Below, piece by piece: positions 30,042 through 42,651 of a stretch of DNA of 64,000 nucleotides (position 1 is its first letter; each line of letters begins with the position of its first letter). The position numbers and the translations under genes are program-made. This DNA comes from Strigamia acuminata (lineage: Eukaryota > Arthropoda > Chilopoda > Geophilomorpha > Linotaeniidae). The stretch spans positions 50,726,581-50,790,580 of the forward strand of contig OX442314.1 in the NCBI GenBank assembly GCA_949358305.1. The letters run 5' to 3'. The notes below the pieces were generated by a model that worked only from the letters and a program-made list of their open reading frames with translations, ran no database searches and was not told where the DNA came from.

Positions 30042-33000
30042 TAGTATTTGTAATCTTTGGACATACTCGTGGGGCCGTTTTGGGTCAATCCGTAGAATTC
30101 CATCGAGAACTCTCGGGTCCCAAGGAATACGAAGCTCTCTGCCGCAATTGAGGTAGGCAGGGGAGTATCCTCGACCCCTTGATTCAGTTGACCTGATGCT
30201 GAACGCTATTTCTCTTAAATATTCGTCCCAGCGGCGATGCAGGTCAGTAAAAATCGCAATGACGTACTTGATGTCCCTGTTGAGCCGTTCAACTGGGTTG
30301 GCTTGCGGATGATACGGGGAAGTGAATTTTGGGATAATTTTGAAACGTTTGCAGAACTCCTTGTAAATTCGCGCTTTAAATTGCGGGCCATTGTCGGATA
30401 TTATTTTTAGAGGAAATCCCCAGTCCATGGACGTGTCGTAAACACAGTCAGATATTATTTGGGCTATGGGGTCCTCCAATGGGTACAATTTTGGCCAGTG
30501 AGCCGCAACATCCAAAATAACCAAAATATAATTGTTTCCTTCGATCGTCCGTGGTTTTGGGCCTGTTAAATCAATGCTCAAGCACTCAAATGGTGCATAA
30601 GGCCCAATTTCAGCCGGCTCAACTTTTGTTTTTGGTCGTGGTTTGCACGCCTGACATCTGACACAGTGCTTGATAAATTTTGCAGTGTCTCTTTTCATGC
30701 CGTCCCAAACATAGACGCAGCGCATCCGGTAAAATGTTCTTGCAATACCGCTATGGCTGGCCAATGGGTGGCCGTGCATCAACCAAAGTACTCGAAATTT
30801 TAGCGACTTTGGTACCACGACTTTCAACGCACTACTATCCTCGCCCAGCTCATCAGAAATCGTTGGTTGATATCGCATAAGCAGGTCTTCCTCGAGGATA
30901 TGCCTGGTCGCCAATACTTTGAAATTTCTTCTTTCAAGGCAAGTTTTCACATGTGGTGGGAACCGTTGTGTTTCCAGGTAGAAGCGGATGACTTGACACT
31001 GTTTATCTGCCTTTTGCTCTGCTATAAATTCCTCACGAGTAGGTGGAACGCAATTTAATTGCTCTGTCACTTTGGTGATGAAAGCATTTGCCATTGCATT
31101 TTGGGATGTTGGCATGTAACACCATTGTTTCTCCTCTCGTAGGTCTTGTTTTGTCTCCGCCGTTGGTGCAACATACGAATTACACCAATAAGTGACCATT
31201 GGGTCGTCAGGTCTTTTCGGCGTAGGCAGCTGATTCCAATTCTTAATTTCCCAAGAATGGATTTCTGTCGGGCAGTAGTGTGTATCGCCGTCAGCTTCTC
31301 CGCATTCTTCCTCACCACTTGTCAAGTCTGTTGGCGCACGCGATAATGCATCTGCAAGCACGTTGGTTGGACCCTTAATGTACTGGATTTTAAAGTCGTA
31401 CGACATGAGTTCCATTTGCCAGCGGGCAAGGCGGCCAGTAGGTTCATCTAATCCCATGAGCCATTTTAAGGCCTGATGGTCCGTCTGGACAGTGAAATGG
31501 GTGTATTCCAGGTATTCTCGGAATTTACGCAACGCCCAAATTACCGCCAGACATTCGAGGTCAGTGGCGCTGTAATTCAATTCTGCAGCCTGGAGACTGC
31601 GGCTGACATACACGCAGGGGACCTCAAGTTCTTGCCCGTCGACCATGTTCTTTTGCATTAACGCTGCTCCGAGCCCTTTTTTGCTTGCGTCAGTGTGGAC
31701 AATAAATGGACGGGTTAAGTCCGGCAACGCCATCGTTTCTGAGTCAGTGAGTAGCTTTTTGACTTCATCAAACGCTCGTTGGTGATCTTCTGTCCAAACG
31801 AAGTCGATACTCTTTTTCAAGAGTGGACGCAGGGGCTCGGCCACAGTGGCCAAATCCTTCAAAAGTCTGTGGAAAAAATTCACCATTCCAAGAAAGCGCT
31901 GCAACTCGGTGAGATTGGTCGGCGCTGGAAACTTAGCAATGGCGTCCACTTTTTTCGGATCTGCGCTTACACCGTTGACTCCCAAATTGTAGCCTAAAAA
32001 TTTCAGCTCTTTACGACAAAATTTTGACTTTTCAGGATTCACGTGCAAGCCAGCTCTTTCCAATTTAGATAAGACGTCGTCGACATGGCGCATGTGCTCT
32101 TCGTATGTTTTTGACACGATGACGATGTCATCCAAGTACGCCCAGGCGTATTTGCGATATGCATCGCCGAGCACTTTCTCGATTAGGCGCTGGAATGTCG
32201 TGGGCGCATTGACAAGCCCAAACGGCATAACGTTAAACATCAAGCGGCCAATCGGGCTCCAGAACGCCGTCTTTGGTCTATCTTCTGGGCGCAACTCAAT
32301 CTGCCAGTAGCCCTTGGTCAGATCTATCGTTGTTACCCAATTAAATCCTCCGAGCTCCCGCAGAATCTCCGTGATTGTGGGCATTTGGGGCGAGTCATAT
32401 AAAGTGTGCTCATTGATCGGCCGATAGTCGATGCACAATCGGGGATCTGATCCGGTTTTTGACACTAATACGATCCGCGCAGCATAATCTCCTTCCGCAT
32501 CCGACACAAAACCTTTGTCTTTCAACTCTTGACAGAGTTGGCGCAAAATTTCGCGCTTCTGCGGGTTCCAACTTCGAAATGGCACTCTGATAGGCTTTTT
32601 AGTGTCCAAATCAATCGTGTGCTGCAAAACATGTGTTTTCCCTGGCGTTTTGGTGAGAATCTTTTCGTGCTTTCTAAGCACTGCTTCTAACTGAAGAGCC
32701 TCTGTTAGCTGAAGTTTAGCTTCTTCCACCAAGTTGTCTACGCCATTGTCCATTCTCAATCTTGCATTGAAAGCATTATAACATGTTTCTTTTGCAAATG
32801 TCCGGAATGTTGATTCTGGTTGCTCTAACGTTTTTTCCCATTTATCCAGCACATACTGCGGAACATATGGAGTTGGTACTTCCAAAGTGGTTATGAAATT
32901 CCACTTTCCGCTGAGGGGATTCGGCTGGATTCTCATTCTTTTCATGACATCATTCCCCATGAGCATGAAATGCATCTCGTGTGGCAACACCAAAAAATAG

Positions 33001-33882
33001 TGTAACATCATGCCATGTGTCCAGCGGAATAATATTCGAATTGAACCAATCGGCTGAACTTTTTTGTCCGCCGTGTTTATGGCCATGTTAGGCCCAACTT
33101 TGGTAATTTTATTTTCCAATCCCATTGCTTTCACTAGCGGCAGTGACACACAACTTCTGTTGGCACCCGAATCTAATGTTGCTGCTATGCTTCCACTTTC
33201 AGTGAGAATGTCCATTGTTGTCATTCCTCCTAGTTGTTCGTCGTCGGGGATTAAAACATTGAAAACTCTAATTCTTGGGCCTTCTTCTGGGGCTAGCTTT
33301 GGAAGTTCGTACAGTAATGGATCCCACTCGACAGGTTCGACTGGTGTGTTCACCATCCAAGCTGCCTCTGAAGGGTCATTCTCATATGAATTTTTCACAT
33401 TGGCCCAAAAAATTGTCGCCTCGTTTTCCTCATCAAGTCCCACCTCCTTCAATGCTTGTGTAATTTCATTCACAAAATATGTGTTATCAACTTCTTTAAT
33501 TTCCTCACTTTCAGGAATTGTTGTTAATTCTGATAATGGAAATTGTAATTTGACAATTTTGCCGTCTTCAGGTTTGCAAGTTACTTCATCTTGGGCAACT
33601 CGCATTGTCCCTATGGCTTCTGGAGGTGTTAATATACAAGTAATCTTGTCCTTTGCAACAAGAGCATTATCAACCGTTTCTTTCTTTTCAACCTTAGGAG
33701 ATGCCAATTCTGGTGGCGGGAATCTAATTGACACTATTTCCCCGCCAATGATTTCACAAATCATTTCTCCTTTTCTTTTCCCCGTCTCTGGATCGAAAGA
33801 GGGTGACACTTCTTTTTTATTTGCAGTTACGCCTTCACTTTCCTGCAATTCTTCCGATTTATTTGGTGGCGCGGGATCCTGA
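30006..33882 (-). CDS. Gypsy pol: protease, reverse transcriptase, RNase H, integrase core
   Basis: The frame opens in the -1 phase of gag and has no ATG of its own at the boundary, so it is read by frameshifting. Order seen: a 200-residue N-terminal extension, aspartic protease with LDSGANRS near residue 226, RT with YLDDIVIVS (near 32130), RNase H with HTDASKKGLGA (near 31700), an integrase zinc region (HGHPLASHSG, then CVRCQAC near 30650) and the DDE core (DLTGP near 30560, SDNGPQF near 30395, NPVERLNRD near 30285). The last ten codons of the open frame are MITE sequence; the integrase tail continues at 29732. All catalytic residues looked for are present, so only the MITE breaks it. Confidence 0.92.
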
Positions 33883-33911
33883 TTTACTGGTCCCGCGCTC
33901 GCAAGTTTTTT
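33869..33911 (-). promoter_or_regulatory. -1 ribosomal frameshift signal between gag and pol
   Basis: On the minus strand the heptamer A AAA AAC (33905-33911) is in the correct gag phase (CAA AAA AAC). After a 6-nt spacer comes a perfect 8-bp stem, GCGCGGGA (33891-33898) with TCCCGCGC (33869-33876), and a 14-nt loop. The gag stop (33884-33886) is in the loop, and pol is open in the -1 frame. This is the textbook X XXY YYZ plus stem-loop arrangement. Confidence 0.85.
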
Positions 33912-36900
33912 TGCACGGCTTCAGTGAGGGCGTCCACCAATTTTTCAATGTCCATTTTTGGTGCAGACTGCTTTTTTGGTTGTGGGCACTGTCTTGCCCA
34001 ATGTCCTAGTGCACCGCAGTTATGACAGGGTGCGTTGTCAGGCGTCATCCTTGGTGCAGCAGCTGTGTCTGCACTTCCTTCACTTTTAACTGATGCAGTC
34101 GTTGCTTGACTATTGCTTTCAGTTTTGCCAGCTTCCTGTGATGGAGTTTTTGCTGGAAATTCCAGTGAAAAAGTCTTTGGCGCTTGACTTTGGCCCTCTT
34201 TGGTGTCACTAGTGACTGTTGACTTTGGCTGCATTGGCGGTTTGTATTTGGGAGTTGTCGCATTATTTTTAGCGTAAAATGCGTTTGTTGCCTCAACCAA
34301 AGTCTCAATGTGTTCGTCAGTCAATTCCATAGAGATTATTTGGTTACTTGCCATATCTCTTTGATCATCAACTTCCTGTGCCCATCTAGCTGTGGGTCTA
34401 GTTGGAATTTTTGGAGGAGGGTGAGGAGTTGGTTCATTATCTTTACTGCGATGAAATGTGACTTCCTTGCGAGGCATGGTGAATAGTGATCGAGGTTGCA
34501 TCACTTTCGTACCTCCTCTAGCAAAGTTTGCTTGACGTCGCAACAACTCCTCTTGACCCCTTTGCTCCTCCGGCGGCAAATCTTTGATGTAACGGTCGTC
34601 AATGTACATTTGATTTGTTCTCATAAATTCAGCCAATTTCTCGAAAGAATTCGCCAAAGGTGCTTTGACCATTGACAACACTCTCTCTGAGAATTCCGTT
34701 AAACCTCGACGGAACTGGCGATCAGCTGAAAAGTCATCAACATTGTATGGTAATTGATCAAGTAATTCCTCCGTTCTTCGCAAATACGAGCGGAGATCTT
34801 CACCTAACATTTGTTTCAGGTTATCCCAATTATGGTACAAAGTTGCATTTGATTCTCCATATTCTTTCATGAAAGCACGCACAAATTCATTCCATGACGC
34901 AAATGAGCGACCATAGAATCATTTTGCCGCACCTCCAGTCAGAATTTTAGGGATAATTTTATCAAGTGTGGTTCTCGGGTCAATGCCGTGACTTCTTGCA
35001 ATTTGCATTACGTCATCAAAAAATTGAGTTCCGGCTTGCCAAGTTCCATCAAACGGATCTGGTGTTATTCTATCCCATTTTATTTGACTTGGGTCAGTAA
35101 CTGTGTGTGACCAATTTCCAGCACAATATTTTCTAATTCTTTTTTGCAAAACCTCTTCCATCTCTTGAGCTTTGGATGGAATTCTTGCTAAACGTTCATC
35201 AATTTGACTGTTAATGAATTCTCGCCACTGTGCAGGAGTCATTTGAGACGCGCCGCCATCACCAGCAGGTGTTCTTTGTTCATCTGAACAATATTCGGAT
35301 CGTTGTTGACGTTGTCCGAAATTTCGTGAGTCATTTCCTTCATTCTGTCGGAAATGTTCCGAATTTGCGTATTTTCGTTCGTCTTTTTCGTTTCGTGTAC
35401 CTCCTGGTGGTGGACTATTGCGGCTTCTTTGCCATTCATTTTGACGAGATCGCTCATCGTCTTGATGAGAACCACCTCTTTGACGTGACTCATCGCGTTG
35501 TTGCGAATTACCTCTCTGCCGTGATCGATCCCTGTAATGTGAATCGTCTTCTCGGCGCGAGTCATTAGTATAATATCGCCGATCATAATTTTGATCTTCA
35601 TATTGGTAACGTGAATCTCTTTCATGTGTGTTACCACGTGATGACGCGTAATAATCTCGTCTTTGATGTGAAACGTCATCATGGCGTCTATCTCGGCCTT
35701 CATAATGGCAATTCCTTTCTGGAAATTCATGAGTGGGGACTACTTGGTCGCCTTGTGAAGGATAGCACTCATTATTTGGAGCAGCATTAACTTTTCCTTT
35801 CCATTCTTTTGATATTGGAATATCATGATAAACGTCCTGCCCCTGTGAGGTCATCCGACCTTGATTAGTCTGGCGCCTTCCTTCGTTTCGTTGTGAAAGG
35901 TGACGTTCATCCACATCTTGACTTGACGCGAAAGGGTTTGCTGAAGCGCCTTGCTCTTGTTTTCCATCGTCTGTATTTTTCAATTTGCTCGAATCGTCTT
36001 CCCAAGGGCGAAAGGTTCTGTTGGATTTCGGATTTTTCGATTGTTCGAAATTTGACGCACCAATTTGGTGTTGGTCATATTTTCCTGGCCAATCTCCTGC
36101 GTACACGTCGCGTGAACGTTCATTTTGTCCTTTCGTCGCTGGAATTGTGACGGTTTCCGGTTGCAAATTAACTTCTGTTGTCTTTGTTCTGTGTTGAGTG
36201 GTCTGTCCTTGGTTGTTGGGACAATGTTGAGCACTCCACTGGTCAATGACTTCAAATAAATTCCTAGTTGGTGACGATAGCAATTTTTTACTTGCTGAAT
36301 CTTCTTCAGCACCTTCCCTCCCTCTTTTGGACGAAGTCCCAAAAGAATCAGTCCTTTTCTGTCCAGTGTCCGCTGGATGCGAGCTTCTCTGTGGCTCTAC
36401 AGCTCTCGGATAATTGATGTGGGCGAGATACTTCATATCTTCTAATTCCTTGCGCATCCGCTCGGCATCTTCTTGCGCTTGCAGAGTTGCTTGACGAAGA
36501 CGGACATTTTCATCTTGAACTGCGGTCTCCATTGCCTTTTCTCTTGCAAACAAAGCTTGTTGCCGAGTGTCCAAGCGCACTTTAAAAGCTTCCATTTGGT
36601 CTTTTTCTTGTTGTAGCCGGTTCTCTTTCTGCTTCGTAACAAGCTCTAATTCCAATTTGGAATTTTTGAATTGGCATTCCTCCAACCTCATTTGTTTCAT
36701 GAGTTGGTATTCTTCCGAGCCTGCTATTCGAATGTCGTCTTCGCGTGCTTGTATTGCTGCTAGTCGCTCCGCCGCTTCTTCATCCGTAATTGGGCCGCCC
36801 TCTAAATATTTCTGCTGCGCTTCCGTCAAACTGGTAGCTGCAGCTTGCATCAGATCGTGAATGCGTTGGCGAACCTTATCCAATCTTTCCTGAGTCGGAG

Positions 36901-37288
36901 TACTGGTTCCAGATGTCACAGCGCTAATGTCCCTACTCCTGGACGCGGCAATACGGTGCGCTTTCAACAATCGACCCCTTTTCTTGGCCACTGCAATTAA
37001 CTCTTCGCGTGATAAATGCGATAAGTCGGCCTTCAAACTGGCAGTAGAACTAACATTCTCTGCTATCGACATGGGAGAGGGTGGGCGTGAGACGAGAGTA
37101 AGGTCAACATTGTCCGAATTAGGCCAAAGATCTTGACTGTATGGGTTCGGCGTTCGACTACCGTCGGCTGATCGTGACGACGATCGCGAGCGTGTGTCGT
37201 GATGTCCTCCCGACGGTCCGTCCCTCCGTCTGGTCCTGCGTGCCGGACCTTTTCCTCTTCCTGCTTCTCTGTCTTGTTGCATGGTCAA
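33884..37288 (-). pseudogene. Gypsy gag with one premature stop
   Basis: One reading frame from ATG at 37288 to the stop at 33884, interrupted only by TGA at 34919-34921. Order: a basic Ser/Arg-rich N-terminus, a long coiled coil (about 36420-36860), an Arg/Asp/Glu-rich low-complexity region (35230-35900), the gag capsid-like domain starting LTGGAAK just before the TGA and continuing FYGRSFASW after it, and a CCHC zinc knuckle (CHNCGALGHWARQC) near the end. The TGA sits where the capsid motif commonly has an aromatic residue (one-base change from a Trp codon). At about 1,130 residues it is much longer than most Gypsy gags because of the coiled-coil and R/D/E-rich parts. Confidence 0.85.
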
Positions 37289-37392
37289 TCAAAGAGTGAA
37301 GAAAGAAACAGACTTATAACTAACAAGATTTCACAAAAAAAAAATTCTGGAGGTCCCTAGAATTTTACACAAATGCAAATCCACTTAAGGTT

Positions 37393-37410
37393 CAAATGGA
37401 CGGGCCCCCA
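37393..37410 (-). other. Gypsy primer-binding site
   Basis: Two bases inside the 5' LTR, the minus strand reads TGGGGGCCCGTCC..., starting with the TGG that pairs with a tRNA CCA end. The tRNA species was not identified. Confidence 0.7.
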
Positions 37411-37412
37411 AG

Positions 37413-38837
37413 TGAAGTGAACCGGAATCTTATTACTAAAACTGACTCACTATGGATTGCCGTTTATAGGACTTACAAAACTCACTATCACTAAAATTTA
37501 TATTTAGTCTATTGGCCTAAGTGAATTTAACTAACAAATAAACACAAAATATTCTTTCTATTCAAATTCTCACAGGAGATTTATTCTAACTTGAATAAAT
37601 CACAAAATACATTTAAATAATATACGAAATACAAGATTTACTTAACTTTACGTTTTACCGTTAAAACATGGGTTAAAAGACTAAAAACTAAAATACTTAA
37701 CGGAATAATCGGAAAAAGAATGGAAATAAACAAAATGGCGTCGAATGGCGTCCTCAACGTGGCTCGTCTTCTCCGTGATCTGGCGGCGACTCGGCGCTGG
37801 ATCCTTCTCTCGAACTCCGTCTCGTTGATGGAAACGTTCACGTACGCCGACGGAACGTTTTCACGACGTTACTCTTCAAACACGACGTCTCACAAACGTC
37901 CGCACCTTCACCACTAATTCTCCTCGATAAACGATCTCCCACACGACTCGGGTCTCTGCTCGGCACGACGGCGCGACAGACGACCGTGACGGTGGCGAAA
38001 ACGTCTCGGTTACGTTACACAAATCCAACTTGGACGACACCCACGACTCGGATCTCACTCGGCACGCCGGCACGAGTGACGACCTTGACGGCGGGTCGCC
38101 AAACTTGGCAAAATACAAATATCTCGTCGCCTGTTTAGCGACAAGAAAGAAATCTCACAACAACAAGCAGGTTGTTGCAAGAAACGGGCTCTCGTGATAA
38201 CAATGTGGTTATCACAAGAAAATATCTCGTAATAGTGGGTTCACTATTACAAGAAATGATGAGTCTTAAAAATCTTGGCAAATTAGCCACAAAATCACAG
38301 CAGAGTTTTCAGGTTTTTCTGGATGCAATTTCACGTGGTTGTTTCAACAAGGTTTTCAAAGTAAGACTGAAGTGTCTCTGCTAAATTTCCTTATTAGCAG
38401 GAAACACTTCCTGTATTGCTTAGCTTGTGGGTGGGTTGCCCTGGCAACCTCCCACTCAGCTGTTTTCTGCAGACAGGCAGAGTTCTAAAAATAACTATTA
38501 ATTAGCTTTTAATTGCTCAATTATGCTGCTGTCATTTTGTGGCACAAAATAATAACAAAACTGCCAATTTTGGCAACTTTCAAGACTCAAAATAAATTCA
38601 ACTGGTTTATAATTCAAATGCATATATTTTATTCGATTTACATACAAAATGGTGACATTGAACTCGAATTAACTTATTTCGAGATACAATGTAAAAAATA
38701 ATAAAATAAAGCAAACTTTTGCTAAATGCCCTAAATAAATAAAATCCGGAATTATTTATTTCCTTTCGCTCGAAATTGACTTATTTTCAAAGCGATCAAA
38801 TAAAATAAAACCTCTCGGTGGCATCCGAGCCACCGCA
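37413..38837 (-). repeat. Gypsy 5' LTR
   Basis: Partner of 23800-25224; same length, TG...CA ends, about three substitutions. Confidence 0.95.
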
Positions 38838-38965
38838 ACCTATGTGCAGGAAGGTACTTTCCTCGCGCTTTTGAAGAGTGGAACCTGTTGCGTATGCAAC
38901 AACTCGACGAGGACTCGTGTGGACCCACGGTGTTATATTTTGCGTGCAGATACTTGATTGAGTGA
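38838..38965 (+). pseudogene. Ulp1-like ORF, 3' part after the Gypsy insertion
   Basis: Continues the frame from 23799 and contains QLDEDSCGPTVLYFACRYL. The Q....D-x-C-G signature followed by a hydrophobic helix is typical of C48 (Ulp1-like) protease active sites. It ends at TGA 38963-38965. A frame slip at that point would lead into the IDRDWMR stretch that follows, so the stop may be a mutation. Confidence 0.5.
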
Positions 38966-39087
38966 TAGACAGAGATTGGATGAGACGTGCGCATCCATTA
39001 AATTTGAGACATGGTTTAGTCTATGAGATTACTAATGAAACTTTGAGCCCTTTTGAAGCTCTTAGTGAGGACGAGGAGATCCCGTAA
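38965..39087 (+). pseudogene. Conserved reading-frame fragment, copy B
   Basis: Partner of 3867-3989, same frame and same final EDEEIP before TAA. It lies in a different frame from the protease fragment just upstream. Confidence 0.4.
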
Positions 39088-40682
39088 GTGCTGTGTGTGT
39101 GTGTGAAGTGTATAGGAATTTTTTTTTTGTGTTTGTGCTTGTGTTATTTATTATACTGTATATTTTTGGGATTATATTATTTGTACACTATTTTCCCTTA
39201 TTTTTACACTAAATATTCCCTGACTTTTACACTAAATTTTTTAATGCTGGACTTTACTTAACTTAAGTTCCACTGTTATGTTGTTATGTAATTCTAATTT
39301 ATCATTTCTATTTACCTAACAATAGATTGAATAGTTTTGTATTGATTAATCCAGATGACTCATCTAAATTAATCAGATTTCTGGCTTCAATATGTTTTAG
39401 ACAACTAAGCAAATAAGCCACGTTATGATGGTGAATGGCACAGTTTTCCAGATTTGGCTTGCGATACTTATTACAATCGAATGAGGGCGGCCACTGCCTT
39501 AAACACTCAATTCTCTTTGAACGAGCTTAACAGTTTTAGGAACAACCTTGAATTTTTGTTGGATTCTATTGGGGAAAAGAGATTCCGCCTTGTTTTCACA
39601 ATCAGTTAATGCAAAATATTATGGTGTAGTTTTTATTATAATTTATTATATTTCTTTAAAATTTCAGGTGTTTAAATTGCAATCGATTTGTGCAACCAGA
39701 GGAACATATTTACATGTTACATTTAATGAATTCCGGAGGCTAAGTGTCCAAACTGTCCCAACTTGATCAGTTTTGTAAGTTTTAATTAATAAAATATTTT
39801 TTAATTTTAATTTTAATATATTTTAATTTTAATTTTAATTTTTAGACAGAACATGGACTACTCTTGGGAGCAAATGGATTGATTTAAGGTCTCTGCATAA
39901 TCGATCTCATTTATTTGTGTATTAAAGCTGCGAGGAGAATAGGCTAAATTATTTCCTGAACAACATATTTATTGAGTTCCTATGTTTAAGCGTCACTAAA
40001 TACAGAGATTTAATTCCAGAAAGAACAGTTGCAAGTTCATCACTGCTAAAGCACATTGCCGCCATGCAAATTGTTTATTTTTTAGTTTTGTAATTGAAAA
40101 AATTCCTGACATACATACTGATGTAGTTGTAAATGTAATATCTACTGGAAAATTTTGTCATGCGAGAGAAGACATTCACTATCGACCTTTAAAAAGCCAA
40201 AAGAAGAAGAATCAGCAGTAATGTCACATAATAAATTCTCCAGTTCTCATTTTGCCAGTCAGTACACGAAAGTTCCAATAGAAACTTATTGTGGTTGATA
40301 CAACATTGACAAAAAACCTACCAGTATATAAAAAAATTAGAAGTGAAAAGGGCTTGCACAAAGACTTTTTTGAAGACTTACTTGTTAGTTTTATATCAGT
40401 GCTTTATCAGTGTTTTATCAGTTTTATATCAGTGTTTTATTTGTTTTATATCAGTGTTTTATCAGTTTTATATCAGTGTTTATCAGTTTTATAACATTGT
40501 TTTATCAGTTTTATATCAGCTTTTGGTGAATTTATTTTTTATTTAGTTGTGTTCGTTTATGACACTCAAGGCACATCTGGCACTTGGACTTTCTTGTGGT
40601 TTTGGCCACTTCCTGTGTTCATATCTTGACTTAGCAGAATGACACTTTACGGACGACCCGACCTGACCTAACCTATATATAT
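39088..40682 (+). other. Copy B flank, with the empty DIRS site and empty hAT site
   Basis: 39088-39299 and 39300-39320 match both sides of the DIRS element, joined without it. 39320-39755 is absent from copy A and holds short AT-rich frames of unknown origin. 39756-40530 matches 9545-10245 and contains the TATCAGTTTTA array with an intact hAT target near 40505. No intact gene. Confidence 0.6.
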
Positions 40683-40937
40683 TGTGGAGTTTTTCGGGTG
40701 TAACGGGCGATAACGATCGCCAGGGGGCGGGCGGACACAAACGGAATATGTCCGATAAACGTTTTGGGGGTGAACAGCCAATTGGTGGCCGTTCTTTGTA
40801 ATCAACCAATCAGGGTTGACCAGTGTGATATATAATCAGTTTGTTTTGTTTAATAAAATCACTTGAAGTTAACTAGAGCTTGTAGTCGTGTCTTGGTAAT
40901 TTCGGGTCAGCTGATCCCAAGTTTGGGATAGTTTACA
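40683..40937. mobile_element. Solo LTR, 255 bp
   Basis: TG...CA ends (TGTGGAGTTTTTC and GGGATAGTTTACA) with a 4-bp ATAT duplication on both sides. It has a TATA-like TGATATATAA and an AATAAAA signal in the expected plus-strand order. Confidence 0.75.
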
Positions 40938-40947
40938 ATATCATATA

Positions 40948-41708
40948 CAGGGTGGTCAGAAAGTCTGGTTCACAGTAAATAATTCCCAAACTGTTCTAGA
41001 TGTTGATTCAGCAAAATTATTATAAGAGTAGAATGTCGGGGGAAATCCAATTATGACATCCAATTTGACCTCTGAGGTCATCTTCAAGGTTATCCATATT
41101 GTAACTCGAGAACCGTGACAGAGAGAAAAAGTGAATTAGAAAGTTGTAGAGGACCATCTAATTAGTCTAGAACTGTTCTTAAAAAAATTATCTCTTACCG
41201 AAAAGTTTTGAGAAAAAAAGGTTTGAAATGTTAGTCTACTCAGCTTTGTAACCTAAAACAATCATGTTGGAATGTATTTCCAAAATAAATTATTTCTTTT
41301 CTTTTGTGTTTCCTCTCTTTCACTTACAAGTATGACCAAATAAAGTGTCCTAATTGAGGATTAGCTTGGTTGCCTCAATAGTTTTAGGTTACAAAGCTGA
41401 GTTACAATGCTGAGTAGACTAATGTTTTAGACCCTTTTTCTCAAAACTTTTCAGTAAGAAATAATTTTTTTAAGAACGGTTCTAGACTAATTGAATGATG
41501 CTCTACAACTTTCTAATCCATCTTTTTGCTTTATCTGTCACGGTTCTCGAGTTACAATATGGATGACCTTGAAGATAACCTCAGAGGTCAAATTGGATGT
41601 CATAATTCGATTTCCCCCGACATTCTACCCTTACAATAAGTTTGCTGAATCAACATCTAGAACAGTTTGGGAATTATTTACATAGAACCAGACTTTCTGA
41701 CCACCCTG
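40948..41708. mobile_element. Mariner-type foldback MITE (CAGGGTGGT family), copy 2
   Basis: 761 bp, TA-flanked, same family and layout as 12638-13381, starting CAGGGTGGTCAGAAAG. Confidence 0.9.
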
Positions 41709-41755
41709 TATATACCATTTACAAAACCTGAAATTCTCACTTTTCTCTTACTGTA

Positions 41756-42511
41756 ATGTCGGGTAAGATGTTCTTGTTCTCGTTCTTTGACGCTATGCTC
41801 TTAGGAATATTAAACAAAATGCAGCTTTTTCTGTTCGATCGCACAGAATTTTTTAATGTAGCAATCACGTTTGGTCTAAATTTCATCGCTGTCATTTTCT
41901 TCGTAAAGCTGTTGAAAAGAAAAGTCCTCTTTGTTTGTAGTATATTCTCCGTGTGCTGCCAATACGGCGCCATCTTCTCTGGATCAAAGATCTTCAGCCA
42001 CATTTTTTCCGCGTTTCGAGTTCAATGGCAGCGTCCGACGGAAATGTCTTCAAACGGTTTCTTTCTAGATTTCTTGCGCTCAGCGTCATTAGTTGTATTG
42101 GTATACTTCTTTCGGGAAATGACATACAATTATTATAAAAAATGGATGTTAAAATTTTCCACTGCTTTGGTTGCATTTTTCTGCCATTTCTTGATTATGT
42201 AAGTTAATTGTTTTTAATTTTTTTTTTGTTTTAATTTTTTGAACCTAGTTTTGTTTTTTAAACTTTTTTTTTTATAGGCTACTTTAAATGGATGGAGCAT
42301 TAATCTAACCCATTGCTTAGCACCACTACCAAAATGCCAATAGATAAAAATAATTTTAATGCTATTAGACTTCTTCTATACTGTAAAGTTTATTTTAAAT
42401 TAGACTTCTTTTTTCGTAACAATTTTAGGGGCTGCATTGGGGGAAATGTTTGGAGACTATCTCCAGCAAAGAAAAGCAAGACTTAATGACCTTTTTGAGA
42501 TAATAATATAA
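41756..42511 (+). CDS. Small multi-pass membrane protein, intron-containing
   Basis: Exon 1 opens at ATG 41756 (MSGKMFLFSF) and runs about 145 codons with at least three or four hydrophobic segments (FNVAITFGLNFIAVIFF; VLFVCSIFSVCCQYGA; SLVVLVYFF; ALVAFFCHFLI). It ends at a strong donor GTAAGT (about 42198). A further exon after TTTTAG near 42430 encodes GAALGEMFGDYLQQRK and a stop at 42509-42511. The middle exon near 42278 does not join cleanly, so the model is incomplete. A diverged paralogue follows at 42652. Family not recognised. Confidence 0.45.
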
Positions 42512-42651
42512 ATTTTTGACTAATTTAATAATTTAATAATTTTTTTTTCATTCATTTTAAAGACTACTCAAAATCTTTAAAAAAAACCCAAAAAACCTGT
42601 ATAACTCATTTAAAAACATCAAAATGTTGACTTTTCTGAACTTCTTGTAAG

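Larger units (their letters stand above)
23800..38837 (-). mobile_element. Gypsy LTR retrotransposon, full length, 15,038 bp
   Basis: Two 1,425-bp LTRs (TG...CA), a 4-bp ACCT target duplication (23796-23799 and 38838-38841), a primer-binding site next to the 5' LTR and a purine tract next to the 3' LTR. In minus-strand order it has gag, pol (protease, RT, RNase H, integrase) and an extra 812-codon ORF. The LTRs differ at only about three positions that I found, so insertion is recent, yet gag has a nonsense codon and pol carries a MITE. Confidence 0.95.

Noticed and set aside
33064-33882. 272-codon plus-strand ORF inside the Gypsy element
   Set aside because: It is antisense to pol, Ser/Leu-rich as expected for the complement of a coding strand, and matches no family.
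37720-37917. Plus-strand 65-codon ORF in both Gypsy LTRs (24107-24304 and 37720-37917)
   Set aside because: Opposite strand to the element, inside the LTR, and short. It is duplicated only because the LTR is.
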